Source of the DNA: Annona cherimola
Lineage: Eukaryota > Streptophyta > Magnoliopsida > Magnoliales > Annonaceae
NCBI GenBank assembly: GCA_030490835.1
Contig: CM059972.1
Location: 52,123,563-52,187,562, forward strand
DNA: 64,000 nucleotides
Direction: 5' to 3'
This document shows, one piece after another, positions 46,253-57,770 of this stretch. Position 1 is the stretch's first letter. Each line of letters begins with the position of its first letter. The notes below the pieces were generated by a model, which did not search any database, was not told the origin of the DNA, and saw only the letters and a list, made by a program, of their open reading frames with translations. Made by a program: the position numbers and the translations under genes.

Positions 46253-47866
46253 TCAGGCAAAATAAGAGTCAATTACGAAAGATTTGGTGAATTGAAACTT
46301 GGAAATGGGATATGATTTTTGGGTAGGTTTAATGGGTCGAATATGGGCAGAAGAGTAAAAAGAGGACATGGGTACCGGTGTAGGATCTCGGTGAACTGAT
46401 CCGGTATCAAATGGATCTAGTTCGGGGATGGGCTGATTGCGATGATGCTCGAATGCTAGATGATATCTGATGGTCCACAATACCCAATCCATACGATCCT
46501 GATGGGAATGCATGTCCATAATAGCTGTAAGGACCTCTGAGATTTGACTTGTTATTCTATTTTTTAGCTGTTCCAGGCCCTCTCGAAGGGTTTGTATTGA
46601 AGTATCCCGAGACGGTGGTCGTGGTGCTAAGTCTGGAATCTCAGATCCTCTAGGCGAGCATGACCCATGTGAAGCAGGCGATGCAGGTACCTCATGATCA
46701 TCCTGTGGAGCTAGCTGCTCCTCTGGAGGTGTCGGGAGCTGCTCCCCCTCAACCTGTGCATCTCTGGCTTCTTCTGGAGCTGGTGCTCCCTCTTCTGCTT
46801 CAGCCCTGAGTTGATCTACATTGATCTTCATTCTTTGGATCAATGCCTTGTTGATTGCATTCGTCGGTTTTAACACCTCGAATGGCTCTCCATCGATATC
46901 AACTCCAAAATGTTCTAGGATCTTCGTGATCCAAGTACCATAAGGCAAAACCCCTCGTGGGTTGTCTTTCCTAGAAGTTAGGGCTTCTATGAACAACCGA
47001 GGAAGGCTGACTTTGACCCGGTTCACTATTTTCCACAGAATTCCCGCCTCCTGTGTGTTTAACTAATTCCTTCCTCCGCCCTTTGGATAAATGGAATGGG
47101 CTATAAGCAGACGTAGAACTCGTAGCCTCAGGGATAAGTCCATGTAATGTAGGAACTTAATCCCAGGATGATACTTATTGCTCCTGGTGAGCTGATTGTA
47201 GATATCCGAGAGAGTAAGGTTTTTAGGCAACGGTTCATCCTCATGAGGTACCTCTAAGATTTGTCCTACATTTATGATTGCTTCCTCTAACCTTGGGGTT
47301 ACTCCGATTCCAAAGAACATATTAACTCCTTTTACAAAGGTACCAAAGTACTCATCATCCCATAGATAATAGAAAATACGAGTCAAGTCGGGATATACTC
47401 TTTCATCTGCCTTTAGTAGGCTAGTCCATCCTTGGAAATCTAGCAACTGCTCAATGTCGGACTCATAATCCTTTAAAAATTTGAAATCGATGATTTTAGG
47501 GATGAATACCTTGCGTTCATAGAACAACTTGTAGAAACGACTATGCTGTAACTCGGTCTTGAAGTATGTGGTCGGCATCTTCAATACTTGAGCTTTAGTA
47601 GCGGTGGAGCCTTTCTTTCTGGCCCCCTATTGCGTGCTTTGCGACATTTGTGCATGTTCTTCTCGGGCAGCAGTAGTGGATGGAGTTACAGTTTGGAAAC
47701 GGACTCTGCGGCCTGTGGAAGTAGATGGTTCTTCCGGGGCTCGCTTTGAGGGGGTCCATTGCCTCCTGGGCACTTCCTCTTCGGTTTGGGAATTGGATTT
47801 TCTAGGAACTGGCTTAAGAGATGGTTTTGACACAGTTAGCTTGGGAATTCGAGATTTAGGAGCCAT
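46253..47866 (-). pseudogene. Extra ORF downstream of pol (Sirevirus env-like position)
   Basis: One 538-codon frame beginning MAPKSRIPKL, interrupted only by TAG at 47,627-47,629 and at 47,063-47,065. Residues about 1-90 are basic and Ser/Thr/Pro-rich. The middle (about 47,580-46,900) is a compact globular region with WTSLLKADERVYPDL, YYLWDDEYFG and LPYGTWITKILEHFGVDI. It resembles the 'putative plant transposon protein' domain found in many retroelement-linked ORFs. The C-terminal third has a Pro/Glu-rich linker and a coiled-coil-like SIQTLREGLEQLKNRITSQI. No signal peptide or convincing membrane span, so calling it an envelope is not justified. The function is unknown. It sits where Sireviruses keep their env-like gene. 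Confidence 0.75.
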
Positions 47867-48227
47867 TTGTGATAGGTTTTTGGAAATGAAATTTTCAAAT
47901 GAAGCTTTAGAGAGGAAGATAGAGATAGAGGTGAAATGTAGAGAGGCACAGTCATACCGGAGATGAGAAAAAAAAATGGAGAGAGAGACTGTTTGATAGA
48001 GTGACAAAGATAGAGGGACTGTGCGAGAGATGAGAGGAAGAAGGAGATTGAAAGAGAGGAGAGTGGCTGAAAGAGTGCCGGAAATTAGAGATGGAAACCA
48101 AGTCGAGAGAGAAAAAGGATGCCGGAGAAAGAGAGGGATTCAAGCTTGCTGCCGGCGCGGGAAAAAGGAAAGAGAAGAAAGAAAGAGGAGAAGAAGAAAT
48201 AGAAAAGGAAGCCCGACGGTCGCTCGC

Positions 48228-48330
48228 TGGAGTCGACGCTGCCCTAGGCGAAGTCGACTTCGTCATGCCCAAGTCGGCTTCACTGGAGTCGACTTGGCGG
48301 CTCCGGAGTCGACTTCACTATCGACTTGGA
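48228..48330 (-). repeat. Second GTCGAC cluster between pol and the extra ORF
   Basis: Five or six GTCGAC or near-GTCGAC words (GGAGTCGACGC, GAAGTCGACTTCG, GGAGTCGACTTGG, GGAGTCGACTTCAC) in about 100 bp. This is the same word array as in U3 of the LTRs, about 360-460 bp upstream of the extra ORF start. Confidence 0.7.
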
Positions 48331-48363
48331 CTTTTCAAGTCTGATTTTCCTGTCTAATTATTC

Positions 48364-51300
48364 CTAATTTAACTCAATCATCCCCATATCATTTCTAATT
48401 TTGTAAAATGATTCCTTTGCTAAAGGCTTAGTGAATATATCAGCAATTTGATCCTCAGTTTTCACATATTCTAAACGAACATCATGATTTTCAACATGTT
48501 CACGAATAAAATGATGTCTTACATCTATGTGTTTGGTTCTTGAATGTAATACTAGATTTTTAGTTAAACAAATAGCACTTGTATTATCACATCTGATAGG
48601 AATATTATAATAATCAATACCATAGTCTTTTAATTGTTGTTTCATCCAAAGTAATTGAGCACAACAGCTCCCGGCGGCTATATATTCAGCTTCCGCCGTA
48701 GATAGAGCAATACTAGTTTGTTTCATTGAATACCATGAAACCAACATGTTTTCAAGGAATTGACATGTTCCACTAGTACTTTTTTTATCTACTTTGTACC
48801 CAGCAAAATCTGCATCCGAGTAGCCGATTAAATAAAAACTTGACCCCTTTGGATACCATAGTCCAAGATTAGTGGTATTTATCAAATATTTAAAAATCCT
48901 TTTTACAGCCAATAGATGTGATTCTTTAGGACATGATTGAAATCTTGAACACATACAAACACTGAAAAGAATATCTGGTCTAGAAGCAGTTAAATACAAT
49001 AATAATCCTATCATACTTCTATAAAGCTTTTGATTGATACATTTACCATTTTCATCCGTGTCGATCTTGATTGTTGAACTCATTGGAGTATTTGCTCCTT
49101 TGCTAGTTTGCATTCCAAATTTCTTTAGCATTTCTTTGATGTACTTGGACTGATTTATGAATATTCCTTCAGCTTGTTGCTTGATTTGCAGTCCAAGGAA
49201 GAAATTTAATTCTCCCATCATGCTCATTTCAAATTCACTCTGCATGATCTTAAAAAATTCTTGGCAAAGAGTTTCATCAGTAGCACCAAATATTATGTCA
49301 TCTACATAAATTTATACAATTAAAATATTTTTACTTTTATACTTGATGAATAAAGTAGTATCAACTTTTGCTCTTTGAAAATCATGATCAATCAAAAATC
49401 TATTTAACCTTTCATAGCAAGCTCGTGGAGCTTGTTTTAGTCCATATAATGCTTTGGTTAATTTATAAATATATTTTGATTGATCCTTTTCTTCAAATCC
49501 AGGGGGTTGTTCTACATATACTTCTTCATTTAAGTATCCATTTAAAAATGCACTTTTCACATCCATTTGAAACAATTTGAAATTCATATGAGAAGCAAAA
49601 GCTAGTAAGATGCGTATGGCTTCTAATCTAGCCACGGGGCATATGATTCTTCAAAATCAATTCCTTCTTCTTGAGAATATCCCTTGGCTACTAATCTGAC
49701 TTTGTTTCTTATTACAAGTCCACTTTCATCCAATTTGTTCCTAAATACCCATTTAGTACCAATAATGGTGCACTCATTTGGTCTAGGAACTAAATGTCAT
49801 ACGTTATTTCTTTCAAATTGATTTAGCTCCTCTTGCATTGCAACAACCCAGTTCTCATCATTAAGAGCTTGTTCAATAGTGGTTGGTTCAATTTTTGACA
49901 CAAATGCATATTGTCCACAAATGTTTTGTTTTGACCTTCTAGTCTTTACTCCTTCATAGATATTACCAATGACTTGCTCAATTGGATAGGCATTTTTGAA
50001 TTTCAAATCAGTTGGAGGTTTGTAGGAATCATTACCTTCACTTACCTTTTCTTCTGTAGAATTTTCTGGCTTGAGTTCGATTTCCTTTTGTTGCTCTTGT
50101 TGTTTTGCTTTAGCATCATCTGCATCACTTAATTCATCCTCCTTTCTAGGAGTTTGGTTAAATTCATCAAAAACAACATGTATTGATTCTTCTACTACTT
50201 GATTTCTTTTGTTGAAAATCCTATATGCTTTGCTATTTGATGAATAACCAAGGAAAATAGCTTCATCACTTTTGGCATCTAATTTTTCTAAATTTGTTTT
50301 TCCATTGTTTAATACATAACAAGTACATCCAAAAGTATGGAAATATGATTTGTTCGGTTTTCTGCCTTTCCAAAGTTCATATGGGGTCTTTTTCAAAATT
50401 GCTCTAATGGTAACTCGGTTCAATACATGACAAGCTGTACTCACAGCTTCTTCCCAAAATCTTTTGGATAATTTACTCTCATTTAGCATAGTTCTAGCCA
50501 TTTCTTGTATTGTCCGGTTTTTTCTTTCAACAACTCCATTTTGTTGAGGAGTTCTAGGTGCAGAAAATGTATGATGGATTCCTTTTTCATTGCAAAATTC
50601 TATAAATTTATTATTTTTAAATTCACCACCATGATCACTTCTAATGGAAATGATTGAACTTTGCTTTTCATTTTGCACCAAATTTGAAAACATGATAAAC
50701 ATAGAAAATGCTTCATCTTTGCTAGTTAAGAGTATAATCCAAGTAAATCTTGAAAAATCATCAACAATATCATACACGTACTTTTTTCCATCAAGAGTTA
50801 AAATGTTCGATGGCCCATAAAGATCCATATGTAACAACTCAAGTGGTCTAGTTGTTGAAATTTTCTTTTTGGTGGAAAATGGCATTTTGGGTTGTTTAGA
50901 TAGTTGACAAGCTTTACAAATCTTATCCTTGTCATATTTGAGCTTTGGTAACCCTTGTACTAGATTCTTTTTCCACAATATTTTAATATTTGACATATTT
51001 ATATGTCCAAGACTTGTATGCCATATCCATGGATCATTTTCTATGGCTATTAGACATTTCCCCTCTAGTTCATTAAGGCAAACCAAATATACATTTCCAT
51101 GTCTTTTGCCACTAAATACTATGTGTTCATCATCAAAAATATTACATATAGAGGATTCAAATACAACTTTATATCCTTTATCACATAATTGACTAATACT
51201 CATTAGGTTGTGTTTGAGTCCTTCAACAAATAGTACATCTTCAATACATGCATTTGAAATACCATAAACATTTCCTTTACCCTTTATTTTACCTTTTTTA

Positions 51301-51440
51301 TTATTTCCGAAAGCTATTGTTCCTTCATTGCATTGGTTGATCTTATGGAACAGTCCTTTTTCTCCTGTCATATGTCTTGAGCAACCACTATCCATAAATC
51401 ATATGTTATTAGCCTTAGCTCTAAGACAAACCTGCAAAAA
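48364..51440 (-). pseudogene. Sirevirus pol: protease, integrase, RT, RNase H
   Basis: In minus-strand order: protease with MDSGCSRHMTG (51,395-51,363). Integrase with an HHCC zinc site (WHTSLGHIN...CKACQLSKQ), then HMDLYGP, RSDHGGEF and TPQQNGVVERKNR, the DDE core. RT with [20 protein letters not shown] and catalytic YVDD (about 49,307-49,296). RNase H with SDADFAG, STAEAEYIAA and SRTKHIDVRHHFI, ending at 48,364. Defects: TGA at 51,399-51,401, TGA at 49,797-49,799, TAA at 49,312-49,314 just before YVDD, a one-base frameshift near 49,637 in the YAP-VARLEA region, and a frame change from gag near 51,430. All domains are present, so the loss of function is recent. Confidence 0.93.
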
Positions 51441-51456
51441 TTAAGTTAAGTGGAGC

Positions 51457-53280
51457 TCATCCTTTTGGTACCCATTTTATGGGTCCATTTGGGTTAGTTA
51501 TCCTTTGGAGTCTATGTTGGTCTACCTTTGAAACCATAAATCCAATGCTTTTTGGCATCCAAACCAATTTTGCACCAAGGTTTTGCAATTTTCTCAATTT
51601 GCATTGATAAACCTTGTGTCCTAACTTGTTGCAAAAATTACAAGCTCCTGGAAGTCTAGAAACAGGAAGCCATTTGGTAATTTGTTCCTCGGTTGGTCTT
51701 TTGGTCCAAACTACTTGATTTATCTTAGGTTTAGTATAAATGAGTTTGGTGTTGTTTCTCGGAGCATTAGATTTCTCTTGCTCAAATGTAGTATACCCAA
51801 GTCCTTTCTTACAAGTTTGGGTTATCATCTTTAAGAACATTTTCACATTTTCTCTTGAATTAGAAAACTTGACAAGCGATTCATTTAATGATTCGTTTTC
51901 CCTTTTGAGTTTCTCTAACCCAACTTCCAAAGTATTCTTTTCACTTTTTAATTTATCTATCTTTTCAGCAAGTTTACCATTCACAATTATTACTGCATCA
52001 CATTATCTTTTCTTTATTGTAAACTTGTTTCCTAATTTCTTTAGTTCCTTATATAATGAATCATAGGCTTGTTGAAGTTCTTCTAATTCAGCACATTTGA
52101 GGCCTTCATTTGTAGAAGAGAAAATGGAAAAAGATTTTTGTTTGGAGGTTACCTCTTGACTACTTGTGCAGTTCGTTGAAGTAGCTTGATCCTCCAAGAT
52201 TTCCATGGCTGCAAAACATATGTCGGAATTTGCTATGCAATAAATTCTTGCGCAATCTGCTTCACATTCTTCACTTGAAGAGCTACATGTTGTAGATTCC
52301 TCTTCATTTACGTACATGCCTCTTCTTTTGTTTATTTGAAATTTTCTGTTGTTGCCTCGATCTTTTCTTTGCTCCTTTGTTTTATTTTCTTCGGGCGTTG
52401 GGCATTGGGCTTGCATGTGCCCCGAACCACCGCACCGGTAACATTTTGTTGATTCTTTCTTTTTCTCTTTAGAATTTCTTTCTTTAAAGTTTCTGAAATT
52501 TCTACCTTTCCTTATAAATTTTCTAAACCGTTTTGTAAGTAAGGCAATTTCATCGTCGCTTTGTGATGATGAGGTGGTGTCATCCGAGTCTTGTGCAGCT
52601 TTCAAGGCGATGACTCTTTTGCCTTTGTGGTGATCCTCGTTTCTTTTCTTGATTAGCTCATGTGACATTAACGAGCTAATAAGGTCTTCCAACTTCAATG
52701 GGTTTAGGTCCTTGGCTTCTTCTATTGCCGTGATTTTTGGAGTCCATGATTTGGATAGTGCCCTTAGAATCTTTATGACCTGTTCAGATTCAGCAATTGC
52801 CTTTCCTATCCCTTTCAAGGCATTAGTAATCTTGGAAAATCTAGCAAACATTTCAGAAATATTTTCTATTTCTAGCATTCTAAAGTTTTCCAATTCTCCA
52901 ATCAAAATATTTTTCCTTGTCCCTTGGACTTGAGAAGTTCCTTCATAGATGGATGTTAGTGTATCTCATATCTCTTTGGCAGTTAAACAAGAGGATACTC
53001 TATCATATTCGGAAGCCGTAAGAGCACAAAATAATGAATTCATAGCCTTGGCGTTGCTCTTTACAATTTTCACTTCCTCATCGGTCCATTCGGAAGCTCT
53101 TTCATCAATAGGTAAAGTCACACCGTCTTGGATTGCAATCCAAGAGTCCATATCTGTAGCCATGATGAGTTGTTTCATACGTAGCTTCCAATATCCAAAA
53201 TTGTTCCCATCAAACAATGGTGGCCTAGTAAAGGATTAGCCTTTGGCAAATATGGGAACGGAAGTGGATTGGGATGCCAT
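51457..53280 (-). pseudogene. Sirevirus gag
   Basis: Starts MASQSTSVPIFAKG at 53,280, shortly after the primer-binding site. The capsid-like part has YWKLRMKQLI and LTAKEI segments (UBN2 type). A CCHC zinc knuckle CYRCGGSGHMQAQC lies at about 52,445-52,404. A coiled-coil-rich stretch follows and a second knuckle CNFCNKLGHKVYQC lies near 51,645-51,604. In-frame stops at 53,236-53,238 (TAA), 52,966-52,968 (TGA) and 52,003-52,005 break it. It packages the element RNA in the virus-like particle. Two zinc knuckles and a long gag fit a Sirevirus. Confidence 0.88.
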
Positions 53281-53315
53281 ATCAAAAAGATCTCTTTGGT
53301 AGAACTCAAAGACCT

Positions 53316-53327
53316 GCTCTGACACCA
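53316..53327 (-). other. Primer-binding site of the Sirevirus
   Basis: Minus strand TGGTGTCAGAGC, two bases after the 5' LTR end CCAACA. It matches 11 of 12 bases of the initiator-Met tRNA 3' end complement (TGGTATCAGAGC). Confidence 0.9.
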
Positions 53328-53329
53328 CT

Positions 53330-54998
53330 TGTTGGTCCCGAGTTGATGGCAATTACCCAAGAGGGGAGGGGTGAATTGGGTATTTAAGAATTTAAAACTT
53401 TAATTAGAGATTTTACCCCTGTTTAGTTTAAACCCCTTTAATGAAACAAATAGAAAGCAATAAGATAATAAAAGCGGAAATGAAAAATAGTAGACAAGAT
53501 TTATAGTGGTTCGGGCAACCTTTCCCTACTCCACTCTTCCAAGCTCACACTCCCTTATGACTTGGGTTCTACTATGTATTCCGCGAATACAACTAGAGTC
53601 TCCACTCTCTTCTAGATTCTAGCTCTAGGGGGCGTGTATAACAAGCAACACAAGTAGGTGATGAGTTACACTTCAATCACAACCCTACTTGCTATATCTT
53701 GGTTTGAAACACCGAACTCAAACCAAGCACCAAAATCAAATAACAAGATGAAATAGAAGAAATATACACTTTACAGATTTGTGTAGCAAGTTTCAGCTCG
53801 AGGAAGAATCTGTAGAAGCAACGAATCGTATTGCGTTGAAGCAAACAGCAACTTTGAAGCTTGTTCTTCCTTTGAAAGTGTATAGATCACTCAATTGTAG
53901 AGAAAAGTGGATTGAAACTCTTAGTAGCACTTCTTTCCTCTTTTTCAGCTTTATCTTGTGTGTCTCCACGTTTGCTTGAGTGTCTATATATAGAGGAGGG
54001 AGATTTTTGAACGTTATGAAGTTGGTTGGCGCGCAATAAATGTTCCAACGTTCAAAAATTCGAACGTTACGCCTCCAAGTCGAAGGTGGAGTTTACTTCG
54101 TGTGCGACTTCACCCAAGTCGCATGCTGGAGTCGACTTCGGGTGCGACTTCAGCTGTTCTTCAGTTTCCAAGTCTGTCCTATGGGTCGACTTGGTCTGGG
54201 ACTTGGCTTCAAGTCGATCTTGGAGTCGACTTCGGGTGCAACTTGGCTTCTTTCTTTTGCCAAGTCAGTTTGATCTTTGTTGAAGTGTCTCTTGCTTGCT
54301 TAACTTCTTCTTCTTCTTTTGTCTTTCAATAGTTGGAACTTCTTTGTACAAAATTTCTTTAGCTTTAAGTCTAGAGAACTTGAAAAACAAATCCAACTTT
54401 GATTTACAATGGTTGAATCCATGTGTCTTGCTTACTTTAAACTTTGGATTAGTCTTCATATATTTAAAGTTGAAAATTTTAATTCGACTTCATCTTCAAT
54501 TTGATTCAAGTCTATCTTGAAGTCGGCTTGGCCTTCGACTTGAAATTCTGAAAATCTGCACTGCCCATCTGAAGTTGATTCTAGAGTCGACTTTGCCTGC
54601 GACTTCGGCAGCTGTGCTTTCTAATTTCAATGCTGGAAGGAAAATTTTATGTGAAGTCGATACTGGAGTCGACTTGGTCTGCGACTTCGCCCAAGTCGCA
54701 AGTGGAGTCGACTTCATCTGCGACTTCAGCAGCTCTTGGTCTCTAATTTCAACGCTGTCTAAAAATCATCACTCGAAGTCGCTGCTGGAGTCGACTTGGG
54801 GATCGACTTGGCCTAAGTCGATATCTGAGTCAATGTGGAGATCAACTTGATCTGTCATACTTTGCATATTTCATTTTTATAACCTTAAACACTGCACAAT
54901 ACATGTTAGTAGTTAAGATTTACTCAAATTGTGTTGTTTAATCATCAAAACACATGGTTTGGGTATTTTTCATTCAATTTCAATAATTTTTTCCAACA
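53330..54998 (-). repeat. 5' LTR of the Sirevirus (empty site for the MITE)
   Basis: 1,669 bp, TGTTGG...CCAACA on both strands' convention, with TSD AAATG immediately to its right. It carries the GTCGAC array (54,060-54,830), a single uninterrupted GTCGACTT at 54,185-54,192, and a TATA box CTATATATAG at 53,984-53,993, read on the minus strand. Confidence 0.93.
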
Positions 54999-55003
54999 AA
55001 ATG

Positions 55004-57229
55004 GAATACAAACTTGAGTACCCAGTAACTCCACATTTCATGCTACTAAAAGTCATGCTAGTAAGAAGAAGATTAATAAATTTCATTTCATAGGGATAAG
55101 GATTTTGATTATTCTTACTAGTTCGTTTACTAATCGCTTTCGGGACCAGTCTTCAATGGCATGAAGCTTTAGTGGCATAGAACGGATGCCTTAGTCGAAT
55201 GATCGGACAGATTAAAGGAGTACAAGATGGTGAGGCATCTGGATTTGATTCAGGTTGGGGTCGGTTAAAGCGTCGAAAGGGAGTTCATGGCCTACTAGGA
55301 GTTCTGTTTTCTGAGGACTCATCGAACACCTTATTAATTCCGTTTCGACAGTTTTTAGATCCATGAATAAGAAGGGTGAATAGGAAAGAAAGTCATCCAG
55401 GTTCAGAGCAGGAAGCATGCATTCAGGCTGTGAGGGAAAGTCGTTCTGTTAGCTTTCATTCAGTCGACTTGGTTCTAAGATGTATATAGTTAAGGAAATA
55501 GATTATTGTTTGGCATGTGGATGTTGGCAATTCATGTTTAGCTTGAATGAGGTTTAGATGAGAGACGAATATACATTGGAAATTAAGAAATAAACAAAAA
55601 TATTTTTACACATTGGTCTGGGTAAGGATTATGGTAATACTTACAAATATGTGAAAAGGATCATAAGTGACATAACAAACCCACATATCAAAGACACTAG
55701 GTGCAAAAACTAATAAAATCGTCGTGTAATCAATCTTTTTCTAATAAAAATCATTTGGCATAACAAACGAAAAGGAGAGGGAGGTAGCATCATAATTAAC
55801 GAAAGCAACTAGTGATTAATTTTCATATTCTGTTTGAATGAATATACAAAATTAGTGAAAGTAATTAGTGATTAAAGAAACAACAAGATGAGTGACACTG
55901 CTGTCTTACCTTCTAATCATTCATTTTCGGCTATCAATAATAGTAGCGAGTGTATCCTCCTCCATGATATAGCATCATCAATAGAAAAATTAACCTAGAA
56001 AGAGATAACAAAAAAGAAAGGCTTGTTGTTGCCTGAATTTTGTTGTAATGCATCTATGAAGTTAAGCACCAGAACTACAACAGTAAAAATGCAAAACCCA
56101 AATGAAGCCTAAGGCCATACTAAAAGGCTATCAACAAGCAAACTAGAACCATGTCTTGTTAGATTTTGGATATATATAAATAATTATATCTTATATGCTA
56201 CCATATATTGTGGACCAAATTAAAAATGATCTTTCAAGGATCTAAGTCATCTAATAAAGTTTTGAGTTTTATGTGTAGAAATCCTAATTTGTAGCTTCTA
56301 ATTTTATGACATGATGAATTAGAAATAAGAAAAATCAGTTATTTATTTAAATAATCATGATCCCCAAGTTACGTATTAGGTTTCTTTTCTAATTTCCTAT
56401 CAACAGAAAAGAGAAAACCTTTTTATTTGAAAAATCCCTCTGCATTAATTTGGAAATCAAGACCCCATGATTCAAGAGCCACATTTGTTCCTATAGATTC
56501 AAGTAAGTTTGCACATCTAATTTATTCTTTTTAATGATTTGAGATAGTGGATCTTGGTATAATAAAGTTTTTTTATCAATAAAGAAAATTTCCAATAAGT
56601 GATATGAGAGTCATCTTCATGTTGAACCATTGAGAAATATTTTCGTCAATTTTTTGATGTACAAATTTATAACCTTGTAATCCCATGTTTAATATACATA
56701 AATTATTTAATCCTGTGCCATTAATTTGTGCATATTAAATATGGATTTAGCCAATTAGCCATCAAATTGTTCAAGACATGGATTCCTTTTCATGGTTGTG
56801 ACTCCTACTTAAAATGGAAGTAGGGTTTTGATATTTGGTTTGTGGCGGCCATGGAAAGTAATAGTGGAAAACATGGAATGATGAAAACAAAAAATATTGA
56901 CTGGGTTAGGATCCATCTTTTTTTGAATCATTAGTTCCCAGCATCAATTATATTAGTTATAAATTCATCCCCTTACCTAATGGCAATTAATGTCTATGCC
57001 CTAAGAATGATTTTGAATCTTAAAAAATTATAAAAGATTTCCTACAATTTAGCAGTAGGAAGTCTAATATATGCTTAGGTTTGTATGTGTTTGAATATTG
57101 CGTATATTGTTAGGATATTGGGCAAATATTTAAGCATTTGAGGAATGGATAATTAGAAAACAACAACATAGGTTTTGAGGTATCTTTAGAGGAAAAGGAT
57201 ACTAGTTACTCGCATACCAAAATTCAGAT
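55004..57229. other. Non-coding gap
   Basis: No intact gene seen. A short minus-strand ORF at 55,212-55,418 has no recognisable character. The right part (about 56,800-57,229) may be a badly decayed upstream portion of the Copia remnant that follows. Confidence 0.45.
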
Positions 57230-57770
57230 AGGTTAGAGATCATTGAGTATTTAGATTTGAACTTTGTTGATGCTAAGAAAATCGCAGATCCACCTTAGGC
57301 TATATATCTGGTTGTTGGAGAATCTATCTTCTAAAATATTACTAAGTAGACATTTATATCTTCTTCCACCATTGCAACTGAGTTTATAACATATTATAAG
57401 GTATCCAATAATAGAATATGGTTGTAAAATATTAGAGAGTTGCCAATTATGGATGGTTTTAAAAGATTACTTATGTTATTTTATGATAATAAGTAAGCAG
57501 TAGTATATTTCAACAATAACAGAGTTATTTTGTGATAATAAGTAAGCAGTAGTATATTTCAACAATAACAGGAGCACGATGAAGTCAAAAAACATCGATT
57601 TCAAATTCCTGGTTGTTAATGAAAGAGATTAAAGTGGTCAAGTGTCTATAAAACATATGGCACAAACTCCATGGTTGCGAATTTGTTTATTAAGGGGTTA
57701 CCACTTGTGGTATTTCATGAGCATACTACTCATATAAATGTTGTATCATTTGATGATGTGCTAAACTAGT
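57230..57770 (+). pseudogene. Copia RNase H remnant
   Basis: Readable segment VYFNNNRSTMKSKNIDFKF then LVVNERD-stop-SGQVSIKHM (57,552-57,660), the C-terminal end of a Copia RNase H. The rest is in broken frames. A 49-50 bp tandem duplication at about 57,480-57,581 (GATAATAAGTAAGCAGTAGT units) disrupts it. No LTRs were found for it. It is opposite in orientation to the Sirevirus and much older. Confidence 0.6.

Larger units (their letters stand above)
43454..54998 (-). mobile_element. Complete Sirevirus-type Copia retrotransposon
   Basis: An 11,545-bp element in minus orientation, with TSD AAATG at 43,449-43,453 and 54,999-55,003. The 5' LTR is 53,330-54,998 and the 3' LTR 43,454-45,946. Both run TGTTGG...CCAACA. 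Order on the minus strand: PBS, gag, protease, integrase, RT, RNase H, an extra ORF, polypurine tract. Copia order, initiator-Met PBS, the GGGGGAGAT-type PPT with an upstream duplicate, and an ORF between RNase H and the 3' LTR are all known traits of Sireviruses. The reading frames carry several stops and at least two frameshifts, so it cannot move by itself. The LTRs are still close, suggesting a fairly recent insertion. Confidence 0.93.

Noticed and set aside
46253..47866. Retroviral envelope protein
   Set aside because: The position fits Sirevirus env-like genes, but no signal peptide, transmembrane segment or cleavage site can be seen.
55212..55418. 68-codon minus-strand ORF
   Set aside because: No recognisable domain, conserved start context or neighbouring exon. 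Probably chance.
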